The notes: generated by a model not told the origin, from the letters alone. Shown: positions 22,014-35,280, numbered from the stretch's first letter. The stretch: DNA of 64,000 bases from Cryptomeria japonica (GCF_030272615.1 NC_081408.1:402905889-402969888), one strand, 5' to 3'. Translations and numbers: made by a program.

Positions 22014-22223
22014 TTCCCCTATATTTGTGGGTAATTATAAATCATGAGTTTTAAACCACGAAAGAAAAAGAAGGGCATGGGAATAGAAAAATGAATGAAA
22101 ATAGTAAATAGCATTGAAACTTGTTAGATGCCTAATTTATTATATAAGAAATGCCATGGAAAGTGGGTTTAGTATGCTAGAAATAGTGCAACAGAGATGT
22201 AACCTAGAAAAATATATAATAAG

Positions 22224-24997
22224 TGATGAGCTGAAATAATAGCTCTTTTGTGTTCATGTCTATTATGTTTTTCATGGTTTAAGTTGCGTAATTAGACAAT
22301 GTTGAGGGTATAGGATGTGTTAGAGATTTTTGATCCTATGCATGATGAACATTAACCAAACCTTTTAAACTTTGTATCATTTTGGCCAAATATATTCTTG
22401 CAACTATGCGAATTACTATGATAATTTTATATGTGGATGAATGAATTTTATGTTTGACAAAAAATGGATACATATGTGTTTGTGTGCTTTAACTCATGAT
22501 GCATGAATACTTAGGTAGCTACAGAAGTGATGAAACCATGCCAGAAAGGAGGATCGTGCTATTCAAGATGTTAAAGCTAGAGTCAAGGTGGTTGTAAGCA
22601 TTAAAAGAAATGAGAAAGGTGATAACCGAGCAACTGAAGAATAGTGAAGCAGTTCAAGACTTATTTATGACTATCTCCAATATACAACAATCTAGCAGGA
22701 ATTGTTGTGCTATATTCTTGGTTATGAATGATGAATGTCCCACAATATTTGTGGTTGTCTCTTTCTTTGTTGTAATAAAACTTCTGCCTATTCTCTTGGG
22801 TGTGGTTTAGGTAGTTAGTAGTTGTTATAATATTCTTATAAATAAAGATTTGGACCTCCTCGCGGGAGTTAGACAAAGTTTCCAGAGTTAGACAGTATTC
22901 TCTTTGCATTCATAGTATGTAACAACTTTTGGAATGATAAATAAAGTGATGGTTCTTTGAACATATACGACTATTTGAGCTCTAGACATGCTCATCCAAG
23001 GGGGCCCACTTGGTGAACAATCCTGTGTATTTGTTATGCTAGTTTTATTTTTCTACAGTTGTTGTTCTAACATTTTACTGTTCCTGCAGCCACTGGAACA
23101 TTAGTGGTAGTTAGTTGTTTGAATTACCTTTTAGCATTGAGACTTCTTGTAGCATTTTAGTCATTACATTTATGATGCAGGAGCACCTAGGCACTAAATG
23201 CCTCATGAAGGATTTTGATGTTTTTTTTTGTTTTCAATACTGTGTTGAGATTTTATAAGGTCCAAGGGACCATTTGAAGTCATTATAGATCATATTGTAA
23301 GGCATTAAACCATTTTTGTGCAATCTAGACCTATAAGGTCTTGAGAGGGTCAAAGGTGGTGAAAGTATACAAATATGCTCAAAGAAGGTTGAAAATGATG
23401 TAAAAGGATTATTTAGCCCATTTTAACATGTGTAGGGTGAAAACAATGAGGTTAGAGTCATTTGGGTACTTTATGAAAAAAGTTGTCACTTTTGACAAAA
23501 TATTGTCAAATTGCAAGATTAAAAAGAATGGGCAGTTAGGATGGAGGCAAAATAGTTATAGACAATTGGAAGGCATGGAAAGGATGAAAATCCCTTGTTT
23601 GATTAATTTGTATGTGTGAATGGGTGAATGAAGGGGTTGGTAGATGTATTGAAGGAAAAAGATCAATAAAAATCAAGAGCTCCCTGTATTTTAACTGTTT
23701 TTCTGAATGTGCAACCTGGGTTCCTTCAACTTTTCATAGTGAATTTGATTGTGTTGTGTTTGGAAACTTATTTGATGTAGTAGAGCAGTGAATCCACATT
23801 CTTTTACTTTTTGTAGCACTCAATTTCATAAGGTTTTATAAAAAATATCCTAGTTTTTGTAACATCTGTCCAAACCCTTCCTAGGGTAAATAGTGAACTT
23901 GGAAAATGTATAAAACCTCCATTCCACAATGAACAAGAGCCAAAATTGGTGGAAGGGAAATATCATTTATTTTATTTTTACTTTGTTTTCAGGGTCCCAT
24001 GCTTTCTTTTTAACGTGCAATCTGATGTCAAAATGTTGATTTGACAGTGCCACAGTCTAGTAAAACTTTGATTCCCATGTGTTGCAGAGATTAGTAATAT
24101 TTTGTATGGAAGGATTATGGTAAAAATGTCATATGGTTGGAAATAATATTTAGTCTAATTTCATTTTCTTCAAGTTTTATTGAATTTTATGGAAAAATGA
24201 GTAAGTTATGATCATTTTTATAAGGATAGCCTATTTAGAAAATGGTTTTCCAAATATGCAGTTAGAAAATGTAGTGGTAAAGCTATGTATAGTTGAGTAA
24301 GGACCTAAAACTTGGTGTGTGGATAGATTATGATGTTGTGAAGAAACTTACTTATTACCAAAAAAAATCATCTTATGATTGGAGGGGTCAAATGAGCCAA
24401 TTTCTAAAAACTGTCATGTCATTCCCTATGTGAGTTCCTGTCACTGCTGCTACAGGAAGGTTGCAAAAAACTATTATATGATTTTTTTATGTTCTTGGTG
24501 ACCATGTGTGGTACTTTCATGTCACATTTATCATTCCAAAAGTGTCTCAATGTGTTTACTTATAGAGTTTTGATTTTGTGAAGCTATGGTGAGAGTTGTT
24601 GTTGAGCATTGATCTTTGATGAGTCTTTATGCTTTAGAGAAGTTGGAATATCAACAGGGCTATCTTAGAAGCATTGTATTGAGTTTGGTGAAGGTAATTA
24701 AGACCATTTTTGTGAAATATGTTTTATTGGAATTGAAATGTTTTCATGTTGTTGAGAGTTAAACCCGAGCCTCTGCAGCAATTTGTGTGTGTTCATTTTA
24801 GTAATTCGCTTTGCTATAGTAGAATAGAATGACTTTTGTTGGAACTTAGTGCATAAACTGTGCTGGCCCATTTCAAGTAATACATCCCTAGATGTAAATG
24901 AAAGCTCCATAATAGAAATGATAGCTATTTAGGATAGATGTCCAATCCTTGATTTCAGGTTTTAAGCCAAGTTATTGTTCAATTGGGAAGGTCGACA
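22224..24997 (+). repeat. 5' LTR of the Athila-like element, interrupted
   Basis: It spans 2,774 bp, but 23173-24780 is a later solo LTR. Without that insert and its TSD copy it is about 1,161 bp, close to the 1,232-bp 3' LTR. The end at GTCGACA (24991-24997) is placed by comparison with GGTTGACA at 36601 and by the primer site that follows. Confidence 0.92.
23173..24780 (+). repeat. Solo LTR (family 1) inside the Athila 5' LTR
   Basis: It starts TGATGCAGGAGCAC and ends CTCTGCAGCA (1,608 bp). Flanks are ATTTA (23168-23172) and ATTTG (24781-24785), a TSD with one change. The 3' LTR of the Athila element is continuous across this point, which proves that it is an insertion. Its ends match those of the solo LTR at 31808-33315. 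No internal coding region is present. Orientation is given as the TG...CA reading on the plus strand; the opposite cannot be excluded. Confidence 0.85.
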
Positions 24998-25001
24998 TTT
25001 T

Positions 25002-25019
25002 TGGCACCGTTGTCGGGGA
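25002..25019 (+). other. Primer binding site of the Athila-like element (tRNA-Asp type)
   Basis: TGGCACCGTTGTCGGGGA follows the 5' LTR by four bases. It is close to the TGGCGCC... sequence complementary to plant tRNA-Asp that Athila elements use, with two transitions. Confidence 0.88.
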
Positions 25020-25104
25020 TGGTGCCAAACTAAGAAACTTTCATAGCCATGAGCTTTTAGTTTTCAGTGATTTAGTGTTTTGGTACAACTTATTCTCTAC
25101 CTAA

Positions 25105-26388
25105 TTTCTATGGGCTAGTTATAGAAGACCTAGACACTTTTTGTTTGAATTTGATGTCCTTTGGAGGAGCTATGATTACACTATAGATGCCCATAGACTT
25201 AAAATATTCCCAGCCACTTTGAAAGAATCTTCCCTAAGATGGTTTATGAGATTAGAAAGAAAAATCTACACAATAGACACATGGGAGGAGATGAAATGAT
25301 TATTTCGTGAGAAATATAAGGATTATTATAGGGGAACCGACCGCTATGGAGATGATATCTTTGGGATGACACAAAAGGAGGATGAGAGTCTAGAAGACTA
25401 TCTTGAGAGATTTCTAATTTGTGTCAAGAAGTCTAAAGACAGTAATCTAAATGAAGAATCTCTCAAGTTGATATTTATGAGGGGTATCAATCATGAATGC
25501 ATAGATACTCTAGAACTTATGGGAGGAGGAGATATAACTCAATCATCATGAAATGAAATCAGCCAAATTTGTCAAAAGTAATCCAGGGCCACTACCAAGA
25601 AGAATAGGCGTTATAAGCCTGAAAATTCTTCATCAACAAAAAGTAGTGGAGTTTCTTGAATGGATTTAAGCCATCTTCTGAAGGATTTAAAGGAAGATAT
25701 TATCAACAATATGGCCACTCAATTGGACACACTTCAATCCAAGAAGAAGCATGAAGAAGCTAAACCAATGCTTGCATAATTCTGTCCTCACTGAATGCAA
25801 AAGAAGAAGGACTGTAGATGTAAGTTGGTTGTCAATCTTGATAATCACCATGTTCTTGAGTTTAAGATAGTATATGGAGATGATAAAAAACTCTTCTATC
25901 TTTCTCAAAGAAGGGCATGGGCCCCAAGACAAGGTATGCCATCTCTTGATCCATTATCTTTTGTTGGTTCTTACCAGAATTCTTATGCACAAAATAATCA
26001 GTGGCAACCTCCATATGCTCAAAACTTTGGAAATTTTCCACCTCAACCTTGGTATAACCCCCAAAGTTCATGGTCAAATTATTTCAATCCTTCATGCCAA
26101 TGACAACAACCATAGGGAAATTGGTCTCAACCTCAAGGGTCACGACACCCTCCACATGGAAATCGACAACCAACTTCTCAATGGAGAGGGGGCCAACAAT
26201 GGTCAAATCAACCTTCTTCTTATTTACAGCCACCGCAACAGCCTGCTATAATGCCACCCCCTACTCCTAATGCCACTCCACCTAAAGCTACTCAACTGTC
26301 ATCTCAACCCATACCAAATCCAAATAGTAAATCCCAGCCACAACAAGTATATTTTGTTGATCCTAACCAATACCCTACATTCTCTTAA
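25105..26388 (+). pseudogene. Athila-like gag
   Basis: The frame shows a retrotransposon gag domain (YDYTIDAHRLKIFPATLKESSLRWF at about 25170-25250, KEDESLEDYLERF at about 25375-25415). It continues through a Tyr-, Pro- and Gln-rich C-terminus (about 25930-26380; QNNQWQPPYAQNFGNFPPQPW, PPQQPAIMPPP), which is usual in Athila and Tat gag. Stops at about 25300, 25549, 25582, 25660 and 26101 interrupt the same frame. The cysteine-rich motif usual in Athila gag is at best degraded. A start codon in this frame is not visible; the upstream ATG at 25049 is in another frame. Confidence 0.8.
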
Positions 26389-27350
26389 TATAAGTGATAT
26401 TCATTTTAGATCAGGAATTAATTTGCCTAATCCATCTTCTCCAGTGATTATTGAAGTACCATTAGAGCAAGCAGTATCAGATAACCCCCCAGATCAGCCC
26501 GTTTAGTCTACCCAAGCCCACCAGCCTATAAGTTCGCCTTCAGTGAATAAATTTTTATTGATTTTTCCATCTCCCTCGAAAAGTATGTTTTACAACAATC
26601 AACTTTTTTTAAGAGTGCCTGCATCCTGAAATGCATAACTTTTTTTCTATAAATGATAAAAACTTAATACTTTTGAATTTTTGTTTGTAACATCAATACC
26701 CAGGGCATGTAGTTGGTTTGATAGTGATATGTTGAATATTTTTCATTTTATTTAGAATTGAAGTCCGACTAATTATAATTTTGATATAGGTGTACATTCG
26801 AACACAACTTGTTCTCTATATATCAAAATTCAATTTTATTTTATTTGTTATAAAAAAACATCAATACCTAGGGCATAGATATTTTTCAATTTTTTTTAAT
26901 TAGTTCGCTATTTTTCCAAATGCATTGAACAAAGAAGTTCATGTTCGGTGAAAAACCTACATTCATAAAAAATAAAACAAAAATATATTAATGAAATTAA
27001 ATATATTAAAAATTATAGTATTTGGAAAGCTTATAATAAGGGCTAAATACTTAAAAAAATAAAACTTCTAAATGAATTCATTTGACCCCCAAAAGCTAAT
27101 GTAAAATTGGGTTTTTTTATCAACATTTGATATATGCAAAGGAGACTCCATTGCAAGTATGATTTAGAAGTAGAGAGGTTCTATCCAAGAAATTTTGATC
27201 TAAGAGCCTTTGATCTAACTCTTTTCAATTAATTACTTCAAATGTGACCTCTTAAAGGTTAAATCATTATATTTTCTAAAAAATGTATGATTTCAACAAA
27301 AAACAAGATGTACCAAAAAGTGGGAACCAATATTGTGAGTTCACCCATTA
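26389..27350. other. AT-rich stretch between Athila gag and protease
   Basis: Only remnants of coding sequence are visible up to about 26580. The rest is AT-rich and holds two copies of an ACATCAATACCYAGGGCAT motif (about 26689 and 26860). It may be a small inserted element, but I could not find ends or a TSD. Confidence 0.45.
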
Positions 27351-27354
27351 AAAA

Positions 27355-29641
27355 AGATCTAATAGATCTAGGAGTCCCCATTAATGTCATGACTAAGGAC
27401 ATCATGCAACAACTTAACATCACTAGTCTTCAACCTACTCCCACCATTTTGTAGCTTGCTGATAGCTCTATTGTCCGACCCAATGGAATGGTAGAAGATG
27501 TTGTAGTTACTTTGGGTTCTTGGGAATATCCAACAGATTTCATGATATTATCTCCTAAGGCCATAGTGGGAGGATATCCAATCATCTTAGGAAGGCCTTG
27601 GCTTACTACAACTGATGCATACATAGGGTGTCGGTCAGGAGATATGACTATTTCAAATGGGAATTCCACTAAGAAATTAGCTCTTTATTCTCCTGCACAA
27701 ACTTAGCTTGATCAAGAACAGGTCGTGTGGCATGATGTAGGGGAAGATATAGAAGAAGAAGTTAACTCTGTTCGTCACCTCATGATGATAAATAGAGAAC
27801 CATTCATACAACTTCAAGATGAAGATCAAGTGCTTTTTAATATTATAGAAAATCATTATGGCTCAGAACCCCTACCACGAGAGTTAACTTCATGTGTCTT
27901 GCACTCAATTTTCTTGCCTCCCTCCTCATTCAAACTTCCTGCAGCCACAAATATATTGCACACTTTATTATCGCAGGAGGTCCACACTTCTCTCACCGAA
28001 GCGACTCGGATCGACCTAACCACCAAGGTAGAAGCTGCTCTGGACAAGTATTTAAATATTAATAATCAGCTCATGAAGGCATAGAAGGCAGCCTTGGTTG
28101 ATCTACTTCAACGTCATAAGCAAGATTTTGCATGGGACTACTGAGACATGAGGGGGTTGGATCCTAAAGTGTGTACCCATAGGATATATATCAAGGAAGA
28201 ATGCAAACTAGTTAGACATTCACACAAGAGGATTAATCTAGCCTTAAGAGAAATAGTTAAGGAGAAATTGAAAAAAATGTTAAATGCTAGATTTATTTAT
28301 CCTATATCAGATAGCCAGTGGGTGTCACCTCGTTATAGTTCCTAAGAAGGGAGGTAACTGGTGAGTTTTTGTGGATTATAGGGAACTTAACTCAGCAACT
28401 AATAAGGATCATTTTCCATTACCCTTTGTAGATCAAGTGTTAGATTCCTTGGAAGGAAAACAATACTATTCATTCTTGGATGGATTCAGTGGTTACAATC
28501 AAATTAGAATAGCCCTAGAGGATCAGGAAAAGACCACATTCATGTGCCCTTGGGGAACATATGCTTACTCTGTTCTTCCCTTTGGGTTATGCAATGCTTT
28601 AGCTAATTTCCAAAGAGCTATCATTAACATATTTTTAGACATTTCAAATGACTGCATGGAGATATACATGGATGATTCTACTACTTATGGTTCAGAATTT
28701 GAAGGAGCATTGGAAAATTTGAAGAAAGTACTACAGAGTTGTGAAGATTACAATCTGTCCCTAAACAATGAGAAATGTTTCATGATGATGCAGGAAGGAA
28801 TAGTCTTGGGACATCATATTTCTAGGGCCAGTATCCAAGTTGATCTAGCAAAGATAAAGGTCATTCTTAACCTTCTTGTTCCAACCAAGCAAAAGGATGT
28901 TAGAAGTTTTCTTGGACATGCTGGCTATTATAGAAGGTTTATCAAATACTTTAGTAAAATAGAAGGGCTTTTATATTATCTCTTATCAAAAGATGCTAAA
29001 TTTGATTGGACCCCAGCATGTGATGAAGCTTTCATGAAGCTTAAAAAAGCATTGAATCAGGCACCAGTCCTCAAGGGCCCAAATTGGTCATTGCCCTTCC
29101 ATATTCACACGGATGCATCCGATTATGCTATAGGTGCAGTTCTAGGACAAAAAGAGGGTAATTTAGAAAATACAATTTATTTCATCAACAAGAACTTACA
29201 GGGACCAGAATTTAACTACATTGTTATAGAAAAGGAGATGTTGGCAGTAATATATGCACTTAATAAATTTAGGCATTATATAATGGGATATAAAATATTT
29301 GTTCACACAAATCATACAACAATATGATATCTTATGAACAAGTCTTCCATCACATGAAGATTGGCCGGATGGTTTCTGTTGATGCAGGAGTTTGATATCA
29401 CAATTGTTGATAAACTAGTGAAAGCCAATGCGGTAGCGGATTATCTTTTTAGGCTTCAGCTACAAGACATTCCTAAAACAATAGATGATTCCTTTCGAGA
29501 TGAAAAACTATTTTTGATAAATGTAAAGACACCCTGGTATGCTGATATAACAAATTATTTGGCCGCTAACAAGGTTCCTTCTCACTTTTCAGCAAAAGAG
29601 AAAAATACTCTTAGTTGAGAAAAGCTTCAGTTTCTCTTGGG
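27355..29641 (+). pseudogene. Athila-like protease, RT and RNase H
   Basis: Protease: DLIDLGVPINVM at about 27355-27390, matching the Athila DLGASIN-type active site but with Ala-Ser replaced; then GGYPIILGRPWL. RT: KCLNARFIYPI-type fingers, MDYRELNSATNKDHFPLPF, an FGLCNA motif and an intact YMDD box at 28665-28676. The Athila-typical GHHIS and FLGHAGYYRRFI stretches follow. RNase H: HTDASDYAIGAVLGQ at about 29104-29150 and VIEKEMLAVIYAL. A one-base insertion near 28333 (CCTCGTTATAG) shifts the frame. Stops include 28082, 28142, 29325 and 29616. Upstream of RT a coding spacer of about 140 residues (27725-28084) is also normal for Athila. Confidence 0.92.
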
Positions 29642-30798
29642 TTGGAGACTGTCTATTTTATATAGGACCAGATCAAATCCTAAGAAGATGTGTTAGAGAG
29701 GTTGAAACCTATGATATTATTCACACTTTCCATGATGAGCCATGTGGAGGACATTTTACTGCCAAGAGGACAACAATCAAAATTCTTAATGCATGATACT
29801 ATTGGCCAACCTTACATAAAGATGCAGCCAAATACACTAGAAAATGTGATAGGTGTCAGAGGATGGGGAAGCTTACTAAATATGATGAGATACCACTATA
29901 TCCACAAGTAGTGGTTACACCATTTGACAAATGGAGATTAGACTTTGTAGGACCAATTAATCGTCCTTCCAATGGTAAATTCTATATCCTAGTATGCACT
30001 AATTATGTCACAAAATGGGTGGAAACAAAAGAAATGAAGCATGCTAGAGATAACAAGGTAGATGAATTCCTATATGAAGAATTATTTACAAGATATGGAG
30101 TGCCTAGAGAACAACTTGTTACAGATCAAGGGCCATAATTTACCCCCACCTTAATCACAAATCTGGTCAATGAGTATAATATGAGGCATATGAAGTCTAC
30201 TCCCTAACATCCTCAAGCGAATGGCTAGGTAGAGGTCACCAATAGGGAGTTGGAGGCAATTCTAACAAAAACAGTAGCTCTACATAAGAAAGATTGGTCA
30301 AGCAGACTAGTAGAGGCTATTTGGGCATATCGAACTACATGGAAAACAACTACTGGTTTTACTCCTTTTGAAATGGTATATGGGTTATTAGCAATGATGC
30401 CCATCGAGTTTGAGCATAAAACTACTCTAGAACTGAATATGAATCTATCTAAGGCACAAAGAGATTGAATCATGCAACTTAATTCTTTGGATGAAGTGAG
30501 GAAAATGGCTCTCCAACACACAAAAGTTGTTCAAAATCAACATACTAGGTGGCATGACAAGTACATTTCAGAAAAATTCAAATCTGGAGACTGGGGACTT
30601 TTATATGACTCCAGGTATAAATATTCTCTCAACAAGCTGCAGACATGTTGGCTAGGTCCATATGAAGTTGTTGAAGTTTTTTAGAAGGGAGTCGTACAAT
30701 TAGCAACTATAGATCCTGTTAAGTTTAAAATTCTAGTCAACGGTCATAGATTGTGCTTGTATCACAAACCTGTCACTAAAGAGAAATTCCTACAATAG
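29642..30798 (+). pseudogene. Athila-like integrase
   Basis: The frame is shifted relative to RT at about 29620-29647. The zinc region shows HDEPCGGHFTAKRT and CDRCQRMGKL (about 29730-29875). The core shows Asp in WRLDFVGPI (about 29935), Asp in LVTDQGP followed by a stop at 30136, and Glu in a VEVTNRELEA stretch (about 30228-30255), so all three acidic residues are legible. The C-terminal part (SGDWGLLYDSRYK, LQTCWLGPYEVVEV, VNGHRLCLYH) ends at a TAG at 30796-30798. Stops lie at 29803, 30136, 30205, 30226, 30466 and 30682. Confidence 0.9.
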
Positions 30799-31569
30799 TT
30801 TGACATGCGGCTACATGTCACAGTTCCTGCAGCTCATGTAGGGGGACTCTTTGTCCCACAATCTTGAACCACTCTTTGCATCCAGCCATAATAAATATTT
30901 CCACATCTTGTGGGAATACCTTTCTACACAATAAATCATCCATCTTCATATCATTTCATATACTTTCTACATCATTTCATTCCATACTTCACCCCACTAT
31001 ATTTAATGATTAAGTGACCATTCAGTTATTGCATTAATTCACACGTTTCCAAGCACACATATTATCTATTCTTCTTAAACATGCATTTATTTATTCATTA
31101 TGAAAATTATCATGTGTGATTCACATAATAAATTTTGCCAAGTAAAGGTCTTTTTCCACATTTGTGGACACATGTGTCACCTTAGGTTGGGGGGTGTGTT
31201 ATTAGTAAATTTGCAAGTTTTAATGATTGCACGTCTTGCCCATGTCATGCAAGCCTATCACTCAGAGTTTGTGCTATGAATTTTAAACTTTTTGAACTCA
31301 TTTTAAAGAGAGTTTAGGATTGACTTGACAGCTCGCAGCATTTTACACTTGAAATCTTTCTCAGACATACTTTCCTGCCACCATTCTTATTGCATAGTAC
31401 CGTGAAATATCCTATAATAAAGATTTGTAATAAATATAGAGAAGGCCGCAGGATATAATATGGTAATGTGAATTGAGAAGGTAGCTCATGGTTTTATGTT
31501 CAAGTCTCACAGTGCTCCAACATTCTATATTTTTGGCATTGTGGCAATAATTTCTTTGCTTGAGTAGCC
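30799..31569. other. Spacer between Athila pol and the third ORF, with internal polypurine tract
   Basis: No gene seen. At 31182-31196 the sequence TTAGGTTGGGGGGTG is almost the same as the element's real polypurine tract, TTAGGTTGGGGGGCA at 35352-35366 (13 of 15 bases). The stretch otherwise is AT-rich. Confidence 0.6.
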
Positions 31570-34500
31570 ATGGGAGGTGCACCTATACACCATGAACATG
31601 TTATTCATGATGCTTACTGAATGATCAATTGTGTGAACCTTATTTCTGGAATTGCGAGTGAATAGATTATTTCTTGAAGTTAATGGATTTTAATGATGAA
31701 ATTGCGCAAGATTTCACACAAACATTCAACAATGGTGAAGCTACAGTTAAAGGGCTATGATTTGTGGCCACAAAAGAGAGAATATCAGAGGTTATAGGGT
31801 TGTCGAGTGGTGCAGGGGAATCTATGGGTCCAAGGGGCCTATTAAATATGTTTTTCATTTTATTTCATGTCTTTTTGTCCATTTGGAATGTAATAAGGTC
31901 TTGAGGACCATCTTCAAAACATTTGAAGTCTCTTGAAGTCATTTTGTAAGGCCTTGATGTCAATTGTTTACATATACTTAAATAGGACTCCATTGGTCAA
32001 TGTGGGCCAATGCATCCCAAAGTGTGGTATTGGAGTGCCTATAATGTATTTGATGTTTTTAGGTCCTATTTGACATGTTTGCAAGGTTCTTAGAGGTCAT
32101 TTGTGTCATTTGTGCAAAATGAGCAAAATTGTAAAAGTTGCTTGACAACTTTTCAAAGTTGTTAGGTAGCATAACACACAATAGGTAGTTGCAAGGCTAA
32201 CCAATTCAAAATATGGTTATAGCCATTGGGTTTGAAGTTTAAATAGACCCCTAAATTGTTGAAGAGGGTTTTGATGGTGATTTTGTATGAAGAACTTAGT
32301 TTGAAGGCAATTCGATGATCATTTTCTCTGCAATTTTCTGTAAAAAGACTGCACTTTTCTTCATAACTTCCTTATTTGGATGAATTAACATGTAAAATTG
32401 GACTTTTTGGAAAGATATCTATGTTAAATTTCTTTTGGGACCAGTTTGGTTTAATTTTATTGAGTTTTTATTATTCTACAAGCGGATTTATCAAAACTGG
32501 TCTGTAACCCTAGGTTTTGGGGCTTTGTCAAAGAAAAATGTAGAACTCTCCATTCCATGAACGGATTGCATCAATAATTGGTAGAATGGTGGATATGGTA
32601 GTGTTATAGATGGGTTTTAAACATTTTTTTCAAGGGAGAACCTAAGTGGATTTTTGAGCATTTAAGGGCTTAACATCCTCATGTGTTAAGCCGATTGGAT
32701 AGGGTTTGAGAAGACATTTGGAGTTTTGGTACCAAAACGGTCAAGAAGACCATAAAACCTATGAAATACATGTTTGATATTCCCTTAACTTACAAGTTGA
32801 GTGTGCAGGTTGGTGGAGTGTCTAAGGGGTGTCTGTAGTGTATTTGGAGACCTAATAGGGCTCTTGGAGGTTTGTAACTGTCAGTTTTTGAGCATTTCGG
32901 TCCAAAGCACCTCATCATAATTTTGACATAGGTTTAACAAATTCCAAAAGGGTATCTATAAGTGTTTTCATTTTTCTCCTTGTGTTAGTGAGTCAAAATT
33001 TATGGCTAAAGAGACTTTTGAGTAGGGCTACTAGAGTCTAGTCCTCCTAGAAAGCCAATGGTGTGGAGTGACTTAGAAGGGTTTGTTCCAAGGGTGGTAT
33101 TGGTTGTTTTGAGTCTTTTTGGGTCTAAGAACATGTTGGAACTCCTGCCCCAAGCTCTGTTGATTCCTTTTATTGAGTTGTCTTAAAGGACCTCATTGTG
33201 AAGCATTGTCATAGGGTTAGAAACCTTGGTTGAGTAACCCATTGTGCAAATTGGATTTTGGGGTTGAGAACCTTAATCTTGGTGTTTTATAGAACCTATT
33301 AGACCCTTTGCATCACCGAGAGATAGGGAGTTGTTTCTTGAAACTAAAGATGCTTGAAGCGCACATGCAAAATTTACTCGTCTAGAGTATGGACCTCTCA
33401 TTGTGGATAAGCAAGGAGCGAGGAGAACATCTCTTCCCGAGACATGATAGCTATTGATACTACATTTGATGAAGTATCTGACATGTGAGGGAAGATATTC
33501 TAATTTTCAATCCATTCATTTCAAGTTATTAAGTCATTTACGACATGGGTGGCGAATCAATGTGCCAAATATTTTATACAACCTTCTTTTCATTAGTGTT
33601 GAAGAAACACAAAAAGGTAGCTCATGGTCTATAAGTCATCATGGTTTGATCAAATTGTTGGTCGAATGTTCTCTAAGGGATGTTTCTCAAATGACTTGGG
33701 GAGAATTTGAGAATATTAGAAGATTTGGGGAAAATGATGAACCTACAGAGGAGAAATTCCATCTCAGGGAGGGACCATTGAGGGAGCCTCATCATCTAGG
33801 GCTTCCATGACTGCAGACCCTCCTGCCGCTGAAGACATTCCACCAGTCATAGGAAAAACCTTGGCTAAACCAAGTATCGAGCCTTCATCAACCTCAATTC
33901 AAACTAGGGTTGTTGCCCGTAAAAAGAAGGGCAAAGAGATGAAAATTGCAGTGGAAGAAATTGTCGAGAAACCAAATGTAGCACAAATTGCTCCTGCAAC
34001 CAAGAAGAGGAAAGCAAAGAAAGATGAATCTCCTGTAGCTGACTCTCCTGCAGTTGATGCTCCTATAGTCACACAAGAACTATCACTAAGGAAAAGTCGT
34101 AGGATTAGACAAAGGTTTCCAACGAAGAAAAGTGCAGAGGAGGTTGTTTCTATTAAGTCACCCGAGTGAGAACATGGCGGTCCATAGGAAAATCAGCCAC
34201 ATAGGAGCCAGGGTTCTGAAGGATTGAAAAACCTAGCTAGTATTGCAGAGAAATTAACAAAGACAAGTGATAGGGGTCTGATAGGGGTCTGAAACCCCAG
34301 GTAACTACTCACAGGCCTCCCTCTTCTATTACCAGTCTATCTACTACTCTTTCATTTTATAGGGAATGAGAGATAGAGAAAGCTATAATGTAGGAGATAA
34401 TTGATAAATAGCAAAAAGAAATTGAGAAGAAAGATAGACAGATTGTTGAGTTGCATACTAAGGTAGATATTGTGGTAGACATGATTCCTGAATTAATGCA

Positions 34501-35280
34501 ATGTAGGACTCCACCAAGGGTTTATGCTATGTATTTGAAATAACAACACTTTTGTTTTAAGTTAACACACATTGTTAGAGACTTAAGTCCCTCTTTGGAG
34601 ACCCCACAAGAGTTTTATCATGCTTATCAAAGTTCTCCTGCAACCATTCAAAATTTACTCTGTGAATTGTATTTGCACAATTATGTTGTTTCTTCTGATA
34701 CGGAATGGAACCCCCTGTTATACATTGGAGATATTCATTTGAAGGAGTTAATGTCTTGAATACAAAATGAGATCAACGTGAGAAAACAGTCTAGGACAAA
34801 CAGGGACATAGAGCTTAACCTTCTACTACTGCTTAGGGCTAAGGCCAAAAATCCACAGCTCTTGTACTATGATTGGCATAAATTATTGTATTAATTTGAA
34901 TTAAGAGCCAAATTCTTCCACTTACAGAGGAGGTGTTCCAAGAATATGAGAAGATAATTGAGAATGAAGGCCAAATTGCAGCTGGACATTTGGACCAGTG
35001 ATGAAATAGCCATCCTGAAGAGCTTAAACAATTCAAGCCCCATTCCTTGCCTAATTATCATGCAACAATACAGAGAGCCCCCAAATATATCCACTTGGGT
35101 AGAATAAAGGAGAACAATTGGTTACCCTTAATCTTTCAACCGCCCATTCTCATGTGGCCACTCATGGGATGTAAGACCACCGATAAGCCCTATGATGAAT
35201 CAACAAAAGAAGACAGGTGGACCAGGTTGGAGAAAACAAAGGGATTCTACTGGAACCTAGCTATAAGAGGCACATGACAA
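31570..35280 (+). pseudogene. Athila env-position ORF (third ORF), interrupted by a solo LTR
   Basis: Coding remnants start near ATG 31570 or 31683 (MDFNDEIAQDF, FVATKERISEVIG), are cut at 31807 by a solo LTR, and resume at about 33321 in the phase expected after removing insert and TSD. Clear stretches are SHLRHGWRINVPNILYNLLF at about 33528-33590, an EETQKG ... ISHHGLIKLLVE stretch, a basic linker (ARKKKGKEMK, TKKRKAKK, KSRRIRQRF; 33807-34169), and a C-terminal part (about 34430-34900) with TPQEFYHAYQSS and ELNLLLLLRAKAKNPQLLYY. At least one frameshift lies near 33800 and stops are frequent. Athila elements carry an ORF at this place that has been called env-like. I see no clear signal peptide or membrane segment here, so no function is asserted. 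Confidence 0.68.
31808..33315 (+). repeat. Solo LTR (family 1) inside the Athila third ORF
   Basis: It starts TGGTGCAGGGGAATC and ends CTTTGCATCA (1,508 bp). Flanks are TCGAG (31803-31807) and CCGAG (33316-33320), a TSD with one change. The ends align with those of the solo LTR at 23173-24780 (TGRTGCAGGRG start, CTYTGCAKCA end). The coding phase across the site is restored when insert and TSD copy are removed. Confidence 0.82.

Noticed and set aside
22610-22909. Overlapping open frames on both strands in the Athila 5' LTR
   Set aside because: Inside an LTR; not maintained in the 3' LTR.
31570-35280. Calling the Athila third ORF an envelope glycoprotein
   Set aside because: No signal peptide, no clear membrane anchor and no cysteine pattern; only the position fits, so I use a neutral label.
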